DNA from: Tricholoma matsutake
Taxonomy: Eukaryota; Basidiomycota; Agaricomycetes; Agaricales; Tricholomataceae
Direction: 5' to 3'
DNA length: 64,000 nucleotides
NCBI GenBank assembly: GCA_026075535.2
Contig: AP026539.1
Location: 6,200,001 to 6,264,000 of the forward strand
In this document: positions 47,895 to 59,394 of the stretch, in pieces
Position numbering within the stretch: position 1 is the first letter of the stretch
Layout of the letters: every line of letters begins with the position of its first letter
Notes under the pieces: model-generated
Told to the model about the DNA's origin: nothing
Databases searched by the model: none
What the model saw: the letters and a program-made list of their open reading frames with translations, nothing else
Program-made: the position numbers and the translations under genes

Positions 47895-48109
47895 TGTAAG
47901 AGAACCAGTTCTCTTACAACTCGCGTACATGTATCACCATTTCCCTGTATTATGTCAGATACACAATCAGATACATGATCACATGACTAGCACATGCGAG
48001 TTCCTTAGATACATGACCTATTTGTCATAGTAGACTAATTTTTCCTTGAATTGGTACCACATTCCTCACAGCTTGGTTCTTGAGTGTTGGGAGAACACTC
48101 TCCCTTCCA
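47895..48109 (+). repeat. 5' LTR of gypsy element V
   Basis: 215 bp. Begins with a short internal inverted repeat (gtaagagaac..gttctcttac) near the 5' end. It is more diverged from its partner than the LTRs of II or the copia element. Confidence 0.88.
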
Positions 48110-48359
48110 CTTTTTTTTTGTGATGAGTGTAATTCATACCAAAGACAAAAAGCGATATCAATGCAGGCACATTGTCTTGTGTTATCTCCCACATTACCCC
48201 CTGTGTTATCTCCCCTGTGTTACCCGCAACTTCTTGTTTAACTCACGTCATGCCACACCACATCCACTGCCCCTAGAAACAGCAGGAAAACTACATCACT
48301 AGTGAACATCACATCATCGTCATTCACACATACAGTCACCACATTTTGGATATATATAT

Positions 48360-49700
48360 ATGTTACCCCCCCCTTTGATCACTATTCCTGCCTGCCCCCA
48401 TCATCACAACCTGTCTCGCAAACCAACCACCCATACACCTCTGACCACCTGCAGTAAGGCACATATAGCGCCATCACAGACCTCCTCCAGCCCACTCATG
48501 ACACTGCCAAGCTCTCGAGGCCCCACCCAGACACCCCCTGCCTTGCACACTCCACTGGTACTCACTGCCATGCACAATAACCCTGTGGACTCATCATCTG
48601 ACTTGTCCAACTCAGACTCCAATGCAACTTATTCAATGGATACTACACCTTATGCCCCAGCCATAGACAATGGGGGCAAAGGCAATCATGCTCCCATTTT
48701 ATCAGCTGAACAAATCATGATTGTGGCTGTATGTGTCTTTGAGAATGTGTGTCACTGATTTTCCAGAACAAGAAAGTGGCTGAGGACAAGTGCATGGTGA
48801 ATATCATTTACAACTTTGAGGGATCCTCAGTACAATCCTGGGTCAACACTCATCATGACCGCCTCCTGCTGCTCACCTTCCCAGCTTTCATGCTTGAATT
48901 CAAGAAAAAGTTTTTGCCTATGAACTGCCAAGATGACTTGGTCACCACACAGATTTCCATACAAAGCTCACAAGCATTCCTCTTGTGGACAGAGTCAGTA
49001 TGAGAGGCAAACATGGAGCTAGGAATAGCAGGCTAGGACTATTACATCACAGAGACCAAGTTATGAGCACACTTTGTCCCATGACTTTTGGTGGCCTTGA
49101 AGGGATCTTATGATGCAAACAACACCCATGGCACACTTGACAGCATTGCAGACTCAAAGCATGGATCCAGCGAGTCCACCTGCTCGACATGGAAAATCAA
49201 AACAAGTGCGATGAATGGGTCAAAATCGTGCAGTCTGCAGCACACATGAATCCAAGGCAACACATGCTAGCGTGGGGATGACCAATTCAGCCACTCCCTC
49301 AGGTTCTGCTGACACTCTAGGTGTACTTGCAAACACGATGAACAGCACGCAGCCCTTCACTGCTAAGCTCACTCTGACTGAACATGATCTTTTGAAAGCT
49401 CACCGTGGTTGTTTCCATTGCAGACATTTCTACATTAGACATTTCACGATGGATTGCCCCCTCGGAAACAAAGGCAGACCTACCCCAGAAGCATGCAAGA
49501 ATGTAACACTATCTGAAGCACTCAAGGCAAAGGCTGCCTTCAAAGTGATGGGGATGACATTTGTAGTGGGTGTTTTGAGACAGAGAGTGATGATAGTTTT
49601 GAGATGTCTGAGAATGAAGCTTCAGAGTACATTGCAAAACCTCTCTTGTTACCATCACATTTGTGGTGGGACTGCTGCCTAGACGCTCCTTTAACTGGTG
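48360..49700 (+). pseudogene. gag: Gag remnant of gypsy element V
   Basis: Fragments in different frames: a Pro/Thr/Ser-rich N-terminus (48360-48758), a gag core piece (FEGSSVQSWVNTHHD..FMLEFKKKFLP, 48749-49003) and a C-terminal part (49215-49682). The last has a zinc-knuckle-like CFHCRHFYIRHFTMDC near 49410. The knuckle is longer than the usual 14 residues, so it may be diverged. Confidence 0.75.
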
Positions 49701-52700
49701 CTCCTACGCCGATCCAAGCACTTATTGACCATGGTTACCCCCCAGTGCTGAGCTCATAGATGTTATGGGACTCGTCCGCCACAAATTGTTCAAGCCTTTT
49801 CCAGTTACCAGTGCCTTCATAAACAGAGAGAGAAATATGGACTCTAGCTTATCAGAATACTGTAAATTACACCTGCAATCCCCAGATGCATCATGAAAGT
49901 CAAAAGTTATAAATGCAATTGTTTGTCCAAACCTCCACACAGATATCATCTTAGGACTGGAGTTCTTAGAGAAAAACAAGATTGTCGTTGATGCAGAGCT
50001 CAGGATGGCAATAGCTAAGGATGTGTTATATGATCTCTTGAACCCTGCTCCTGTGAAAGCACCAACAATTAAACTCTCAGCCCAAGAGCAAAGAAAAATA
50101 GAAGCAAAATCTATTAAGACTGGGATCGCGCTTGCATGCAAGGGTCAAAGAATTGTACATGAGGAGTTACTATGTCTTTTTGCTGAGAACCCAGATTGAT
50201 TTGATTTGACCATGCATACAACCACAACACCATGTGTAATTGTGGCTGTCAGGAAACAAATAGAGGAGTTGGTGGCACAAACCAGTTTGGATAGGTTAGA
50301 TGCCACATTTAAAACATGCTTTGCAGACCAATTCCCAGTGGATATACCTCACACAAAGGACTTGCTGGCAGATGTATATCACCACACCAAAGTGAAGCTG
50401 GGCACCCCAATATTGGTTGGACATGCATATTCCTGTCCTAGAAAATACAGAGAGGGTTGGAAAATGTTAATTGAGCAGCACTCTAAGGCAGGATGAATAC
50501 AACCTTCATCTTCTCCATATGCCTCACCTTCCTTCATCATTCCCAAAGTGGATAGCTCAGTTCTGCCCAGTGGGTAAATGATTACAGGAAGTTGAACAAA
50601 ATAACAATTCCTGATAACTACCCATTGCCACAGATTGATGACATCTTGGCAGATTGCACAAAAGGGAAGATCTGGGGGAAAATTGACATGACTAACTCAT
50701 TCTTCCAAACATTAGTGCATCTGGATCATGTTAAATACATGGCAACACTAACCCCATTCAGCCTTTGGGAATGGGTCATCATGCCTCATGCCTATGGGTT
50801 TGAGAAACTCACCAGCGATGCATCAATGATGAGTAACTTTGTCACTATCAAACCTCATCAGGAGAATCTGCCATGTATATCTGGACAGCATTATCATCTG
50901 GTTGTTGAGCCTAGCAGAACATAAGGCCAATGTAACGGCAGTTCTGGAAGCCTTGCACATCACACAACTGTACTGCTCAATGAAGAAATCAGTGCTGTTC
51001 ACCATGCAAATTAACTTTCTGGGTCACCACATCTTGGCGGAGGGAATTGAAGCTGATGGATCCAAAGTAGAGAGAGTCTTGAACTGGTGAGCACCTACCT
51101 CTGCAAAACAAGTACAGCAATTTTTAGGACTGGTAAGATACATCAGTGTTTTCTTACCAGCGCTGGCGGAGCACATGGTGGTCCTTACCCCATTGACAAA
51201 AAAGGAGTGCAACATCATTTTCCCTGCATGGAGCATAGAACATCAACGCCGTTTGAAGCAATCAAAAGGCTAGTTCTCAGTTGAGATTGCTTGACAACCA
51301 TCAACCACCACAAACCAAAAGGAAACAAAATCTTCATGACTTGCATTGTGAGTAAATGATGGACAGGAGCAGTTCTTTTGTTTGGAAAAACTTGGGAAAG
51401 TGTGAGACCAGTTGCTTTTGAGAGCCGGCAGCTAAAAGGTGTGGAACTGCACTACCCAGTACATGAACAGGAGATGCTGAGCATCATGCGAGTGTTGACA
51501 AAATGGAGGGTCAATTTGTTGGGAACGCACATCAATATTTACATGGATCACAAGACGATTGAGAATTTCGATGGGCAATGGGACTTGTCACTATGGCAAG
51601 TGAGGTGGATGGAATACCTGTCACAATATGAGTACTCTATCACTTACATCAAAGGAGAGGATAACACTGTCACAGATGCACTGTTGAGACTACCAGAGCC
51701 AGTTGTGATGCTGATGGAGATCAACACAGTATTCGAGATTGAATCAAACCCTAAGCTGTTCACATGGATATGAAAAGGCTACAGGAAGGACAAGTGGTGC
51801 ATGGGGATCTTAGACAACATCAAGCATGATGTGGTGGATGCAAAGATAAGCTTCACATTCAAGAATGGGCTGCTATTCATAGGGGACCGACTGATCATAC
51901 CCAAATACAAAGACGTTCAGGAGCAATTGTTTAGGCTGGCACATGACCATCTGGGACATTTCAGTGGAGAGAAATCATACACGTCACTCAGAAACAATTT
52001 TTATTGGCCAAACATGAGAAGGTACTTAATTTCGGCATACATCCCAGGATGCGGGGCATGCCAGCATAATAAATTGACTACATCTAAAGTCACAGGACTA
52101 CTGCATCCCCTACCGGTCCCCAACAAAAGATTTGACTCAGTCACAATTGATTTCATGGGACCTCTTCCTCTCAATGATGGTTACGATGCCATCATAACAA
52201 TGACAGATTGGCTGGGAGCCAACATTCAAATAGCCCCATGTAACACAGACATGACGGCAGATGACTTTGCAGTAATTTTCTTCAACTGCTGGTATTGTGA
52301 GAATGGATGCCCACTAGAAATCATCAGTGATCATGACAGGCTATTCATCTTGAAGTTCTGGAAAAAGACTGATGAAGATGACAGGTGTGAAGCACAAACT
52401 ATTGACTGCTTATCATCCACAGACAGATGGATCCTCAGAAAGATTGAATAAAATGGTCATACAATGTTTGCAAATCACGATATCATGTCAAGAGAAACCA
52501 GAGCAGCTGGGCAAAAGTGGTGCCAAAAGTTCAGTTTGACATCATGAATATTGTAAATGCGTTGACACAGGTGTCCCCATTCATGCTGAAGGCAGGGAGA
52601 TTGCCTCGGGTGTTACCACCCCTGATATCTGCACTGGACAAAGAGGAGCTGGAGGATGATGAGGAAACAACTCATGTGAGGGAACTTATAGAGAAAATAG

Positions 52701-53230
52701 ATGAGGAAGTCGAGGGAGCCAAGGACTGTCTCTTGGTGGCCAAAATCTCACAAGTGAATCAAGCCAACAAGGACCAAGAAAGCGACCCAGAGTTTGCAGT
52801 GGGAGACAAGGTGATGTTGAAGACCGTGCATTGATGAAGGGAGTATATGCAGAAGAAAAGCGGCAGAGTAGTGAAGTTTATGCCATGCTGGGATGGATCA
52901 TACAAGGTGTTAGAGGCCTTTCCAGAATAGTTGACTTATGGGCTGGCATTACCCCCTCTGTCCTCTCGCTATGCGACTTTTTATGTCTCGCAGCTAAAAT
53001 GACATGTGGAAAATGATGACGACCTCTTCCCAGGGAGAAGTATGGAGCAGCCAGGACCAATTGTGATGCCAGAGGGAACTACAGAGTTCTTTGTGGAGAA
53101 ATTTTTGGACAAGAGGCCATAGGGAAGGGGAGAACAGTATCTTATCCAATGGAGAGGATATGGGCTGGAATCAGACTTGTGGTTGCCATGATCAGAAATG
53201 CTGGAAACAGAGGCTCTGGAGATTTGGGAG
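49676..53230 (+). pseudogene. pol: Pol remnant of gypsy element V
   Basis: A protease-like ALIDHGYPPVLSS lies near 49720, with His-Gly where Ser/Thr-Gly is usual. Reverse transcriptase fragments are ITIPDNYPLPQIDDI (50600), the catalytic region frameshifted near 50870-50900 (HVYLDSIIIW, so the second Asp of the YxDD box reads Ser), and NFLGHHILAEGIEADGSKVERVLNW (51010-51090). RNase H (YPVHEQEMLSI..MDHKTIENF) is near 51450-51560. The integrase zinc motif and core (HLGHFSGEKS..CGACQHNK, FDSVTIDFMGPLP) are near 51950-52330. The tail to about 53230 is very degraded, and no clear chromodomain was found. Confidence 0.85.
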
Positions 53231-53273
53231 AGATGAGTGTGATAGAGATGGAATTTTTTGGAACACGAGAGAG

Positions 53274-53487
53274 TGTAAAAGAACTGGTTCTCTTACAACT
53301 CATGTATCATATCACCATCTCCCCATATTACATCAGATACATGATCAGATACATGATCACATGACTAGCACATGCGAGTTCCTTAGATACACAAACTATT
53401 TGTCATAGTAGACTAATTTTTCCTTGAATTGATACCACATTCCTCACAGCTTGGTTCTTGAGTGTTGGGAGAACACTCTCCCTTCCA
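53274..53487 (+). repeat. 3' LTR of gypsy element V
   Basis: 214 bp; last 100 bp nearly identical to the 5' LTR, first 70 bp diverged. Confidence 0.88.
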
Positions 53488-53518
53488 CCAAACATCAAGA
53501 TGAAGGTTTATTGCAGAA

Positions 53519-53570
53519 GCCATCTGAGATGCTGGCCTTGCCAAGCCATCTGAGATGCTGGCCTTGCCAA
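53519..53570 (+). repeat. 26-bp tandem duplication
   Basis: Two exact 26-bp units (53519-53544 and 53545-53570) starting gccatctgagatgctgg, and a third partial unit. It lies just right of the element V LTR. Confidence 0.95.
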
Positions 53571-53729
53571 GCCATCTTGCTTACATCTCACCATTCACTT
53601 GCCTTGCTTACATTAACTTCCTTTTTTGGGGGTACCACCCACCCCCCTGTGGGAGCTATGGCCGCAATCGGTGGATCAGACATCTCTTGCCATCTGGTCT
53701 CTGGTCTCAATGTGGTCAGAAATTTGCTA

Positions 53730-56563
53730 AGATAGAGGAAATGCATACACATCTAATGTCATGTGATGTGACATATCTGTGACCAGGAGGTTAGCAAACA
53801 CGCACAAGCTGATCAACCCATAAGTAAGTGTCGTAGCTATTCTAGCGAGGTAGTATATTATTGCATCATCGCATTTATCTACAATTTGAACTATGAACTA
53901 TGTACTATAAACTATAAACTATTAATAAGGCTAAAAGATATGAATAAGAGTTAGCTTAGGTTTGCCTTCATAAGATCATCCATGAGAGATTCTGGTATTA
54001 CTCGATGTCCTCTATATTTTTGTGCAGCCCAAGCAGCTTGTTTTCCATCTAATCTGCGGTAATATGCATCTATGAACCGATGAGCTCACATTGCAAACCT
54101 AATTTAGATAAAGTTGATCACAACTCAGCATCAGATGACTCAAAGGTGATCTTACCGCTGCATTGTTTCCATCGAGACAGAATCCAATGCAGACAATAGG
54201 TTGGCTTCCAAATCTGCTTCCTTCAATGACAGAGGTTACTGACGATAAACCCTTTTTGCATGTCCCCAGCATTGCTCGATGAAATTTAGCTCGCAATGGA
54301 ATTTTGGCAGAAATAGCACCTCAAAACCTCTCACTCTGGATCTCCCTTCTAGCACTGACTCCTGATCAAGAAAATCCGGCTGATTATATAGAATGCATCG
54401 CTGGCAGCATTGTGTTTCCCCTTCCTTACATTTGAAATTCTTGCATTCAGCATGAAGTTTGGATTCTTGATGCATTCCTCACTCTTGCAAAATCTGTGTC
54501 ATGCCCTTGAAAACCCCATTCCCATCATAAAATGGCTGTGCACTGCCGTCAGGAAGCCACCCTGGACCCATTTGGATGGTCTTCTTTTCAGGCTTCCCAT
54601 CTGCAGTGTATCTGATCTTGCCAGCTTCATCAACAACCATCACCTTGACCCCAAAAGTGTTTGATGGCCCCTTGGTCATTTTCCGTGCTGAAAGGGCAGT
54701 GTCCTCCCTCTTCAAGTGAGTTGTAGCATTGTCAAACACAAAAATGTGATCTTCATCTGGATAGTGCTTTGCGACAATATCCATGGTGACATCTGCTTGC
54801 TGTACAATATCCTTGTTGGTAAAGTAGCCGTCTTGATTTTTTCCTGCTTTGAAAAGTACCCTTGCAGATTTTTTTCCATTGGGTGAATGTAGTCAGCCAT
54901 AGTCTGCAGAAACAAAGTCAGCAACCATCAAAGACACACCTTTGCCCTTTTCTCAGGGAACCACTTTCTCTGAATTATGGACCCAGCACTTTTTCTGTCT
55001 GTCATGGGCATAAAATGTGGACTCGTCATGGAACTACACAACGACCCTTTGGTTGTGTGGTCATGGAACTTTGTCTGGCTCCTGTTTTCCATCTTGTGTC
55101 CATGCACGCATACGGTGCTCAAGATCTTTCCATTTTGGAAGGAATGTGTTTTCTCGGTAATCAGTCACATCTTTCTGTTCGTGCCCATCCACATACTGGC
55201 CACACAGCTCAAGCTTCCATCGATAATCCATTGTCTTAAGCCAGTTGCATGCCGTTCTCTCCGTGATGGTTTTTTTGATACCATGTTGTGCTTTAACTTC
55301 AGGCTGATCAAGGTAGCGTACAATATCCATTGCAGATATGCATTTTCCAATTGATTGAAGATAGACTGAGAGTTCCTGCCTCAAGTCTTCATTGTCAAGG
55401 CGGGATTTATTCCAAGCTCCATATACATTGAAGGGGAGAACCTCGTAGTTGTTAATGAAAGTGCTTGACCACTCTCGTAGCTGATGGGCAAACCATGGAC
55501 CCTTCTTGGATGCTCTTGCTGTGTCAATTGATGCAGCTATCCATTTCTTGTAAAATCTTGATGCAGTGTTGGTGTAATTCCACAAGAATTGTTTCATTGC
55601 TTCAAGGCGTGATCGTAATAGGAGATCTAGGCCCGGATCTTTGTGGCCCTTTCCACTCTTTCTTTGTGGATTGAGAATCTCATCCAGCTGTGCATGGGCA
55701 GCACAGGCAGCATCTATACTTGGTGGTATCCATATTTTCTGCTTTTTGTCATCCTGTGCATCTCTGACACCTTCTGAATCACTTTTATCCTCATCCCCAG
55801 CATCAGATTCATCGTCATTTTCCTCTGTGGATGGGCCTGCCTGTGAGATGCTCGAGTCTGCCATTGGAATTTCTGCATTAAGTCTGGCCTCAAGCTCGTC
55901 TATAGTGGGCATGTCCTCTACTGTACCATCATTAATATTGGTACTGGCTGCTTCAACAGCAGTTACAAAGACAGCTAGAAGCAGAAGTGGAGCCACGGAC
56001 CCCATGCTTCCATCATCTCGAGCCTGAGCCCTTCCAAACACAGATTCAGTAATGCTACTGATTATAGAGACAGCTCTTCCTAATGATGCCTGCCATTTGG
56101 AATTGGGATTGACCTGCCATGACAGCAGTCAATAGTAATTAGTGCAATGAAGTTGTGTGTGTCAAGCATGCACATTTTCTTTGTCTGGATCATCCTTTGA
56201 TGATAGCTTTATCTTCTTCTTACCCCAGCTTCCTAAATTAAGAATGTGTGCAAGCTTGCACTTTTTCTGGCCAGCCATAAATTATTATTCGACACGACAT
56301 GATTTGCTGTCTCGTATGTAAATCATGTGTTCATAATAAATTAATACATGAAAATGAACATATTGCAAGATGCCAGTTCAATGGAACACTTTATTCAAAA
56401 TCCGTCACCGCCAAAATTCCAGAATTCTTAAAATGAAGAACTTGGTGGTGACCAATCTATTTTATGAGGCTCTGAATCTTTGGCATCTTTTATTCTTTGG
56501 TTTTGTAATGTTTTTGTCACCAAAAAACATGTGACATTAGATGTGTATGCATTTCCTCTATCT
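53730..56563 (-). mobile_element. IS630/Tc1-type DDE transposon with 32-bp inverted repeats
   Basis: Perfect 32-bp terminal inverted repeats (53730-53761 and 56532-56563, outer end AGATAGAGGAAATGC) are flanked by TA on both sides (53728-53729, 56564-56565). TA duplication is the hallmark of the Tc1/mariner/IS630 superfamily. A transposase gene on the minus strand fills the element. It carries stops, so the copy is inactive, but the perfect repeats show that transposase binding sites survive. Confidence 0.93.
53951..56278 (-). pseudogene. DDE transposase of the IS630/Tc1-type element
   Basis: Starts at ATG 56278 (MAGQKKCKLAH). A 60-nt intron (56114-56173) leads to an acidic, low-complexity region, then helix-turn-helix-like DNA-binding sequence (ISAMDIVRYLDQPEVKAQHGIKK...TACNWLKTM). 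The catalytic DDE triad is visible: FHDESTFYAHD (near 55015), HIFVFDNATTHLK (near 54740) and LNFIEQCWGHAKR (near 54265). A 57-nt intron (54099-54155) precedes the last exon, which ends YRGHRVIPESLMDDL near 53970. TGA stops at 55061, 54479 and about 54087 and others replace arginine; TAA near 54233 follows RVYRQ. This transposase family is abundant in basidiomycetes. Confidence 0.9.
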
Positions 56564-56565
56564 TA

Positions 56566-58500
56566 CTAGGCTTCCCAGCAGCCGATGTAGAAGTTAGGGC
56601 CTTCTTTGCAGTAGATGAAACTGAAAAGGATAAGATCCTTCAACAATCCCATGCATTCCTCATTGCCTTGTTCACTACCATGAGAGACTATCTGCAAAAT
56701 ATTGATCAACATATAACACAGCATGTTTATGAACTACCCCTTGAGCAATGCCAACAAACCATCACCCAGAAATTTCGACTTCTGATGACTGCCAGTCAAA
56801 CATTCAAGCACCAGGGTGGCATAGCCCCTTTCCTCCTTTTGACATGTTCCCTCCCATCAGCTTCTGCAGCCAGCAATAATTTCTGCACCACTGGAATCGT
56901 CCCTCCTCCTGCCCCCATTAACAAATGTAAATGGTCACCGCAACTCATTCTCCATCAAGAAAAATGCTTTTCACATGAGGTGGTGGGTTTTTCCACTTCA
57001 CTGTGGCTTGAAACTGATATTTGATTCAAGGCAAACAGCATGATATCAGAAGGACAGTGCTTGACTTGCTCAAGTGCCTGAATCCAGGACTGGAAGCTCT
57101 AGACATACAAACCCTTCCTCCCCTGTCTTGGCATTCGATGAAGTGCATGTTTGATCAGCCAAGAAACACAATTTCAATACAAGTTATTTTCCAAGTTTTC
57201 TGAACTTCGACATGCTCTTCATGCTTTAAATGAACCTCTGATCTTCTCCGTCTTTCTCTCCACATCTAGGAATATACAAAACATCACACTGCATGCTGAG
57301 CTCAACAGCTCTGGTAGGGTCCAGAGGTCAGAATTAGTGCTGCTCCCACCTTTCACAGAACTTGGCTTTGATCAGATGGTCAAACCAATCTCTGATGGCA
57401 CCCTCACAATTGAGGAAGTGTCCACTATCATGTTTGTGGCATGCTTTGGTTGACCCTTGTAAGTACTGAAGCTGCATCAAGTACCTGCTCAGTTGATTGA
57501 TTTTGCTCAAGATTCAGTTCTCAATATATCAGTGGGGACATGGAGATACAGAGATCTATCATTTACTACTCTGGAGAAAAGCTTCTTGGGGGTGTTGCTT
57601 TTCCACACACTACCCAGGACAAAATCAAGACCCTCACAGCAGATGCCAAACTAGGCAAGTCATGTTGTCCTGTGAAAGAAGCAAAGTCACTGATGCAGTT
57701 TTGGTCAGCTTGTATGGCTGTCTGCCTTGCCCTGGAATTCAACACTACTATGCTTGTATCACAAAATTGGGAGATGACATAGGTTGAGACACACATGCAA
57801 TGATGAACCCTGGGTTCAAGACTGCTGTCACCATCACTCCCTTGGAACTGCTTCTGGCCCAAGCGGCATACTTACTAATGCAAGACCAATTCCAATTCCC
57901 TTTCTTATCCTGTATTGAAGGGATATTATGCTGACTGCCTGCATGCCCCAGAGCACTGCTATTTTGACTTACCCAGGGCATGACTCTCTGAATTTGAAGG
58001 GCTGGGTTTATTGTATGACACTGAGGACCAACACCTGTTCTCTGAGGTCTTCACAGGATCAAAGATGTACTTCAATCACTTGATCAAGGTCCATGATTTC
58101 AGAGTCATAAATTGAGCTTTTCTATGGCTGCTGAATAGCTCACAGCGCTGCAGTTCTGAGTTCTGTGTGCAAATTACCAGGGTGGTGTAGATGTGCTCCT
58201 CCCATTCCTGTACTTCGACAACAAGCTCAGTGATAGGTCCACTTTGTGGATTCAGCTCAGAAAACATTTCCACATATTACAGTCAACTCCCACGACACTT
58301 TGAACACTCATGAACTTTACGAACTTTTCTCAAAGTTTTTTCGTGACACTTCAAACAGCTTCAAACAACTTCGCAACACTTTGAATGACTTCGAACAACT
58401 TCACAGCACCTCAAATACCTTCAGCCACCATATGCCTATCACACTGCCCATCAGACCCATGCAGCACACCTTGCACAAGTTAGTGCGTCACATATCGAGC
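56566..58500 (+). pseudogene. Unrecognised gene remnants
   Basis: Right of the DDE transposon an open frame runs from about 56571 to 57024 (FPAADVEVRAFFAVDETEKDK onwards), rich in Gln, Ser and Pro. Further pieces in other frames lie at 57021-57203, 57151-57453 and 57540-57782 (GEKLLGGVAFPHTTQDKIK). A possible acceptor (ttactag) lies at the transposon junction. The stretch looks like a decayed gene broken by stops and indels. I do not recognise a family. Confidence 0.35.
58270..58435 (+). repeat. Short-period array of (TTCRAACAAC)-like units
   Basis: A run of 10-12-bp units such as cttcaaacaa, cttcgcaaca, tttgaatgac, cttcgaacaa, cttcacagca. Similar but looser units occur at 58860-59040. Encodes low-complexity peptide only. 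Confidence 0.6.
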
Positions 58501-59394
58501 ACCACTGGACATGAGGAGATATGACAACACGTTTTTAGGACGTGATTGCGGTGTTTTGACATTTCAATAATATATTGGATCAATAGGACAAGTACCTTTG
58601 ATATATTGTGACTCTACACATTTCCCTTCTCATCATTTCTCATTTATTTTCTGATTTGGAAAGTTCTTTATTGTTTTATATCTTGCCTCGTGTAGTCCTC
58701 ATGTTCTATTTCCTTTTAAGTACTATCTCTTCAAAACATATATAGCCTTGTACTAGCTACCTAGAGGAACAGGAAAGAGATCATCTTCACCTCTCATATA
58801 TTGTCTGACTTAAGAGTCCAAACTTGAGTCCCAATCTTTCATCTTATCGCTAAGTTCTGCAAATCATCGCAAACTTCTTCAAACCTTGTATTGAAACCTC
58901 TCGAAACTATTGCACTTTGTCACCATCATCTATCATCTCTATCATACACTGTTATTGTCCATCGCCCTCAACATTGCCCTTACATCCTAACATCTTGAAA
59001 CTACTTCACATCACTGCAAACTTCTTCAAACATATTCACAAAACACTTTGTAGTGTTTCACATCACTTGGTTTCTGGGTTGAGTAACATCATTTTTGGAG
59101 CCCACCATGAGGGGTTTCTGAATCATTTCATCACCTAATCTATCTCAAATTTCCCAGCTTAGGCCAACACAAGCTAGAAACCTTCAAATTGATACTCGCC
59201 ATGCCTTTGAATCTCTCGAACAATTGGGAGATATCTTAATCCCAGTTATCAAAGCAGAATCAACTCATTGTTGACTTTTCCCCTCACCTATTCCATCATC
59301 TTTGTCCTCATCTTCTACCTCTTTGTTTATCCTTCCAATAACTTCAACACCTCTACCATCTATCACCCAAGTCCTAACCCCTACCCCAAGAGCT

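Larger units (their letters stand above)
47895..53487 (+). mobile_element. Ty3/gypsy element V, old and heavily decayed
   Basis: LTRs at 47895-48109 (215 bp) and 53274-53487 (214 bp) start TGTAAGAGAAC / TGTAAAAGAAC and end CTCTCCCTTCCA. Flanks are TCAAA (47890-47894) and CCAAA (53488-53492), a 4-of-5 match for the duplication. Gag, protease, reverse transcriptase, RNase H and integrase fragments occur in order on the plus strand but with many stops and frameshifts. Confidence 0.9.
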
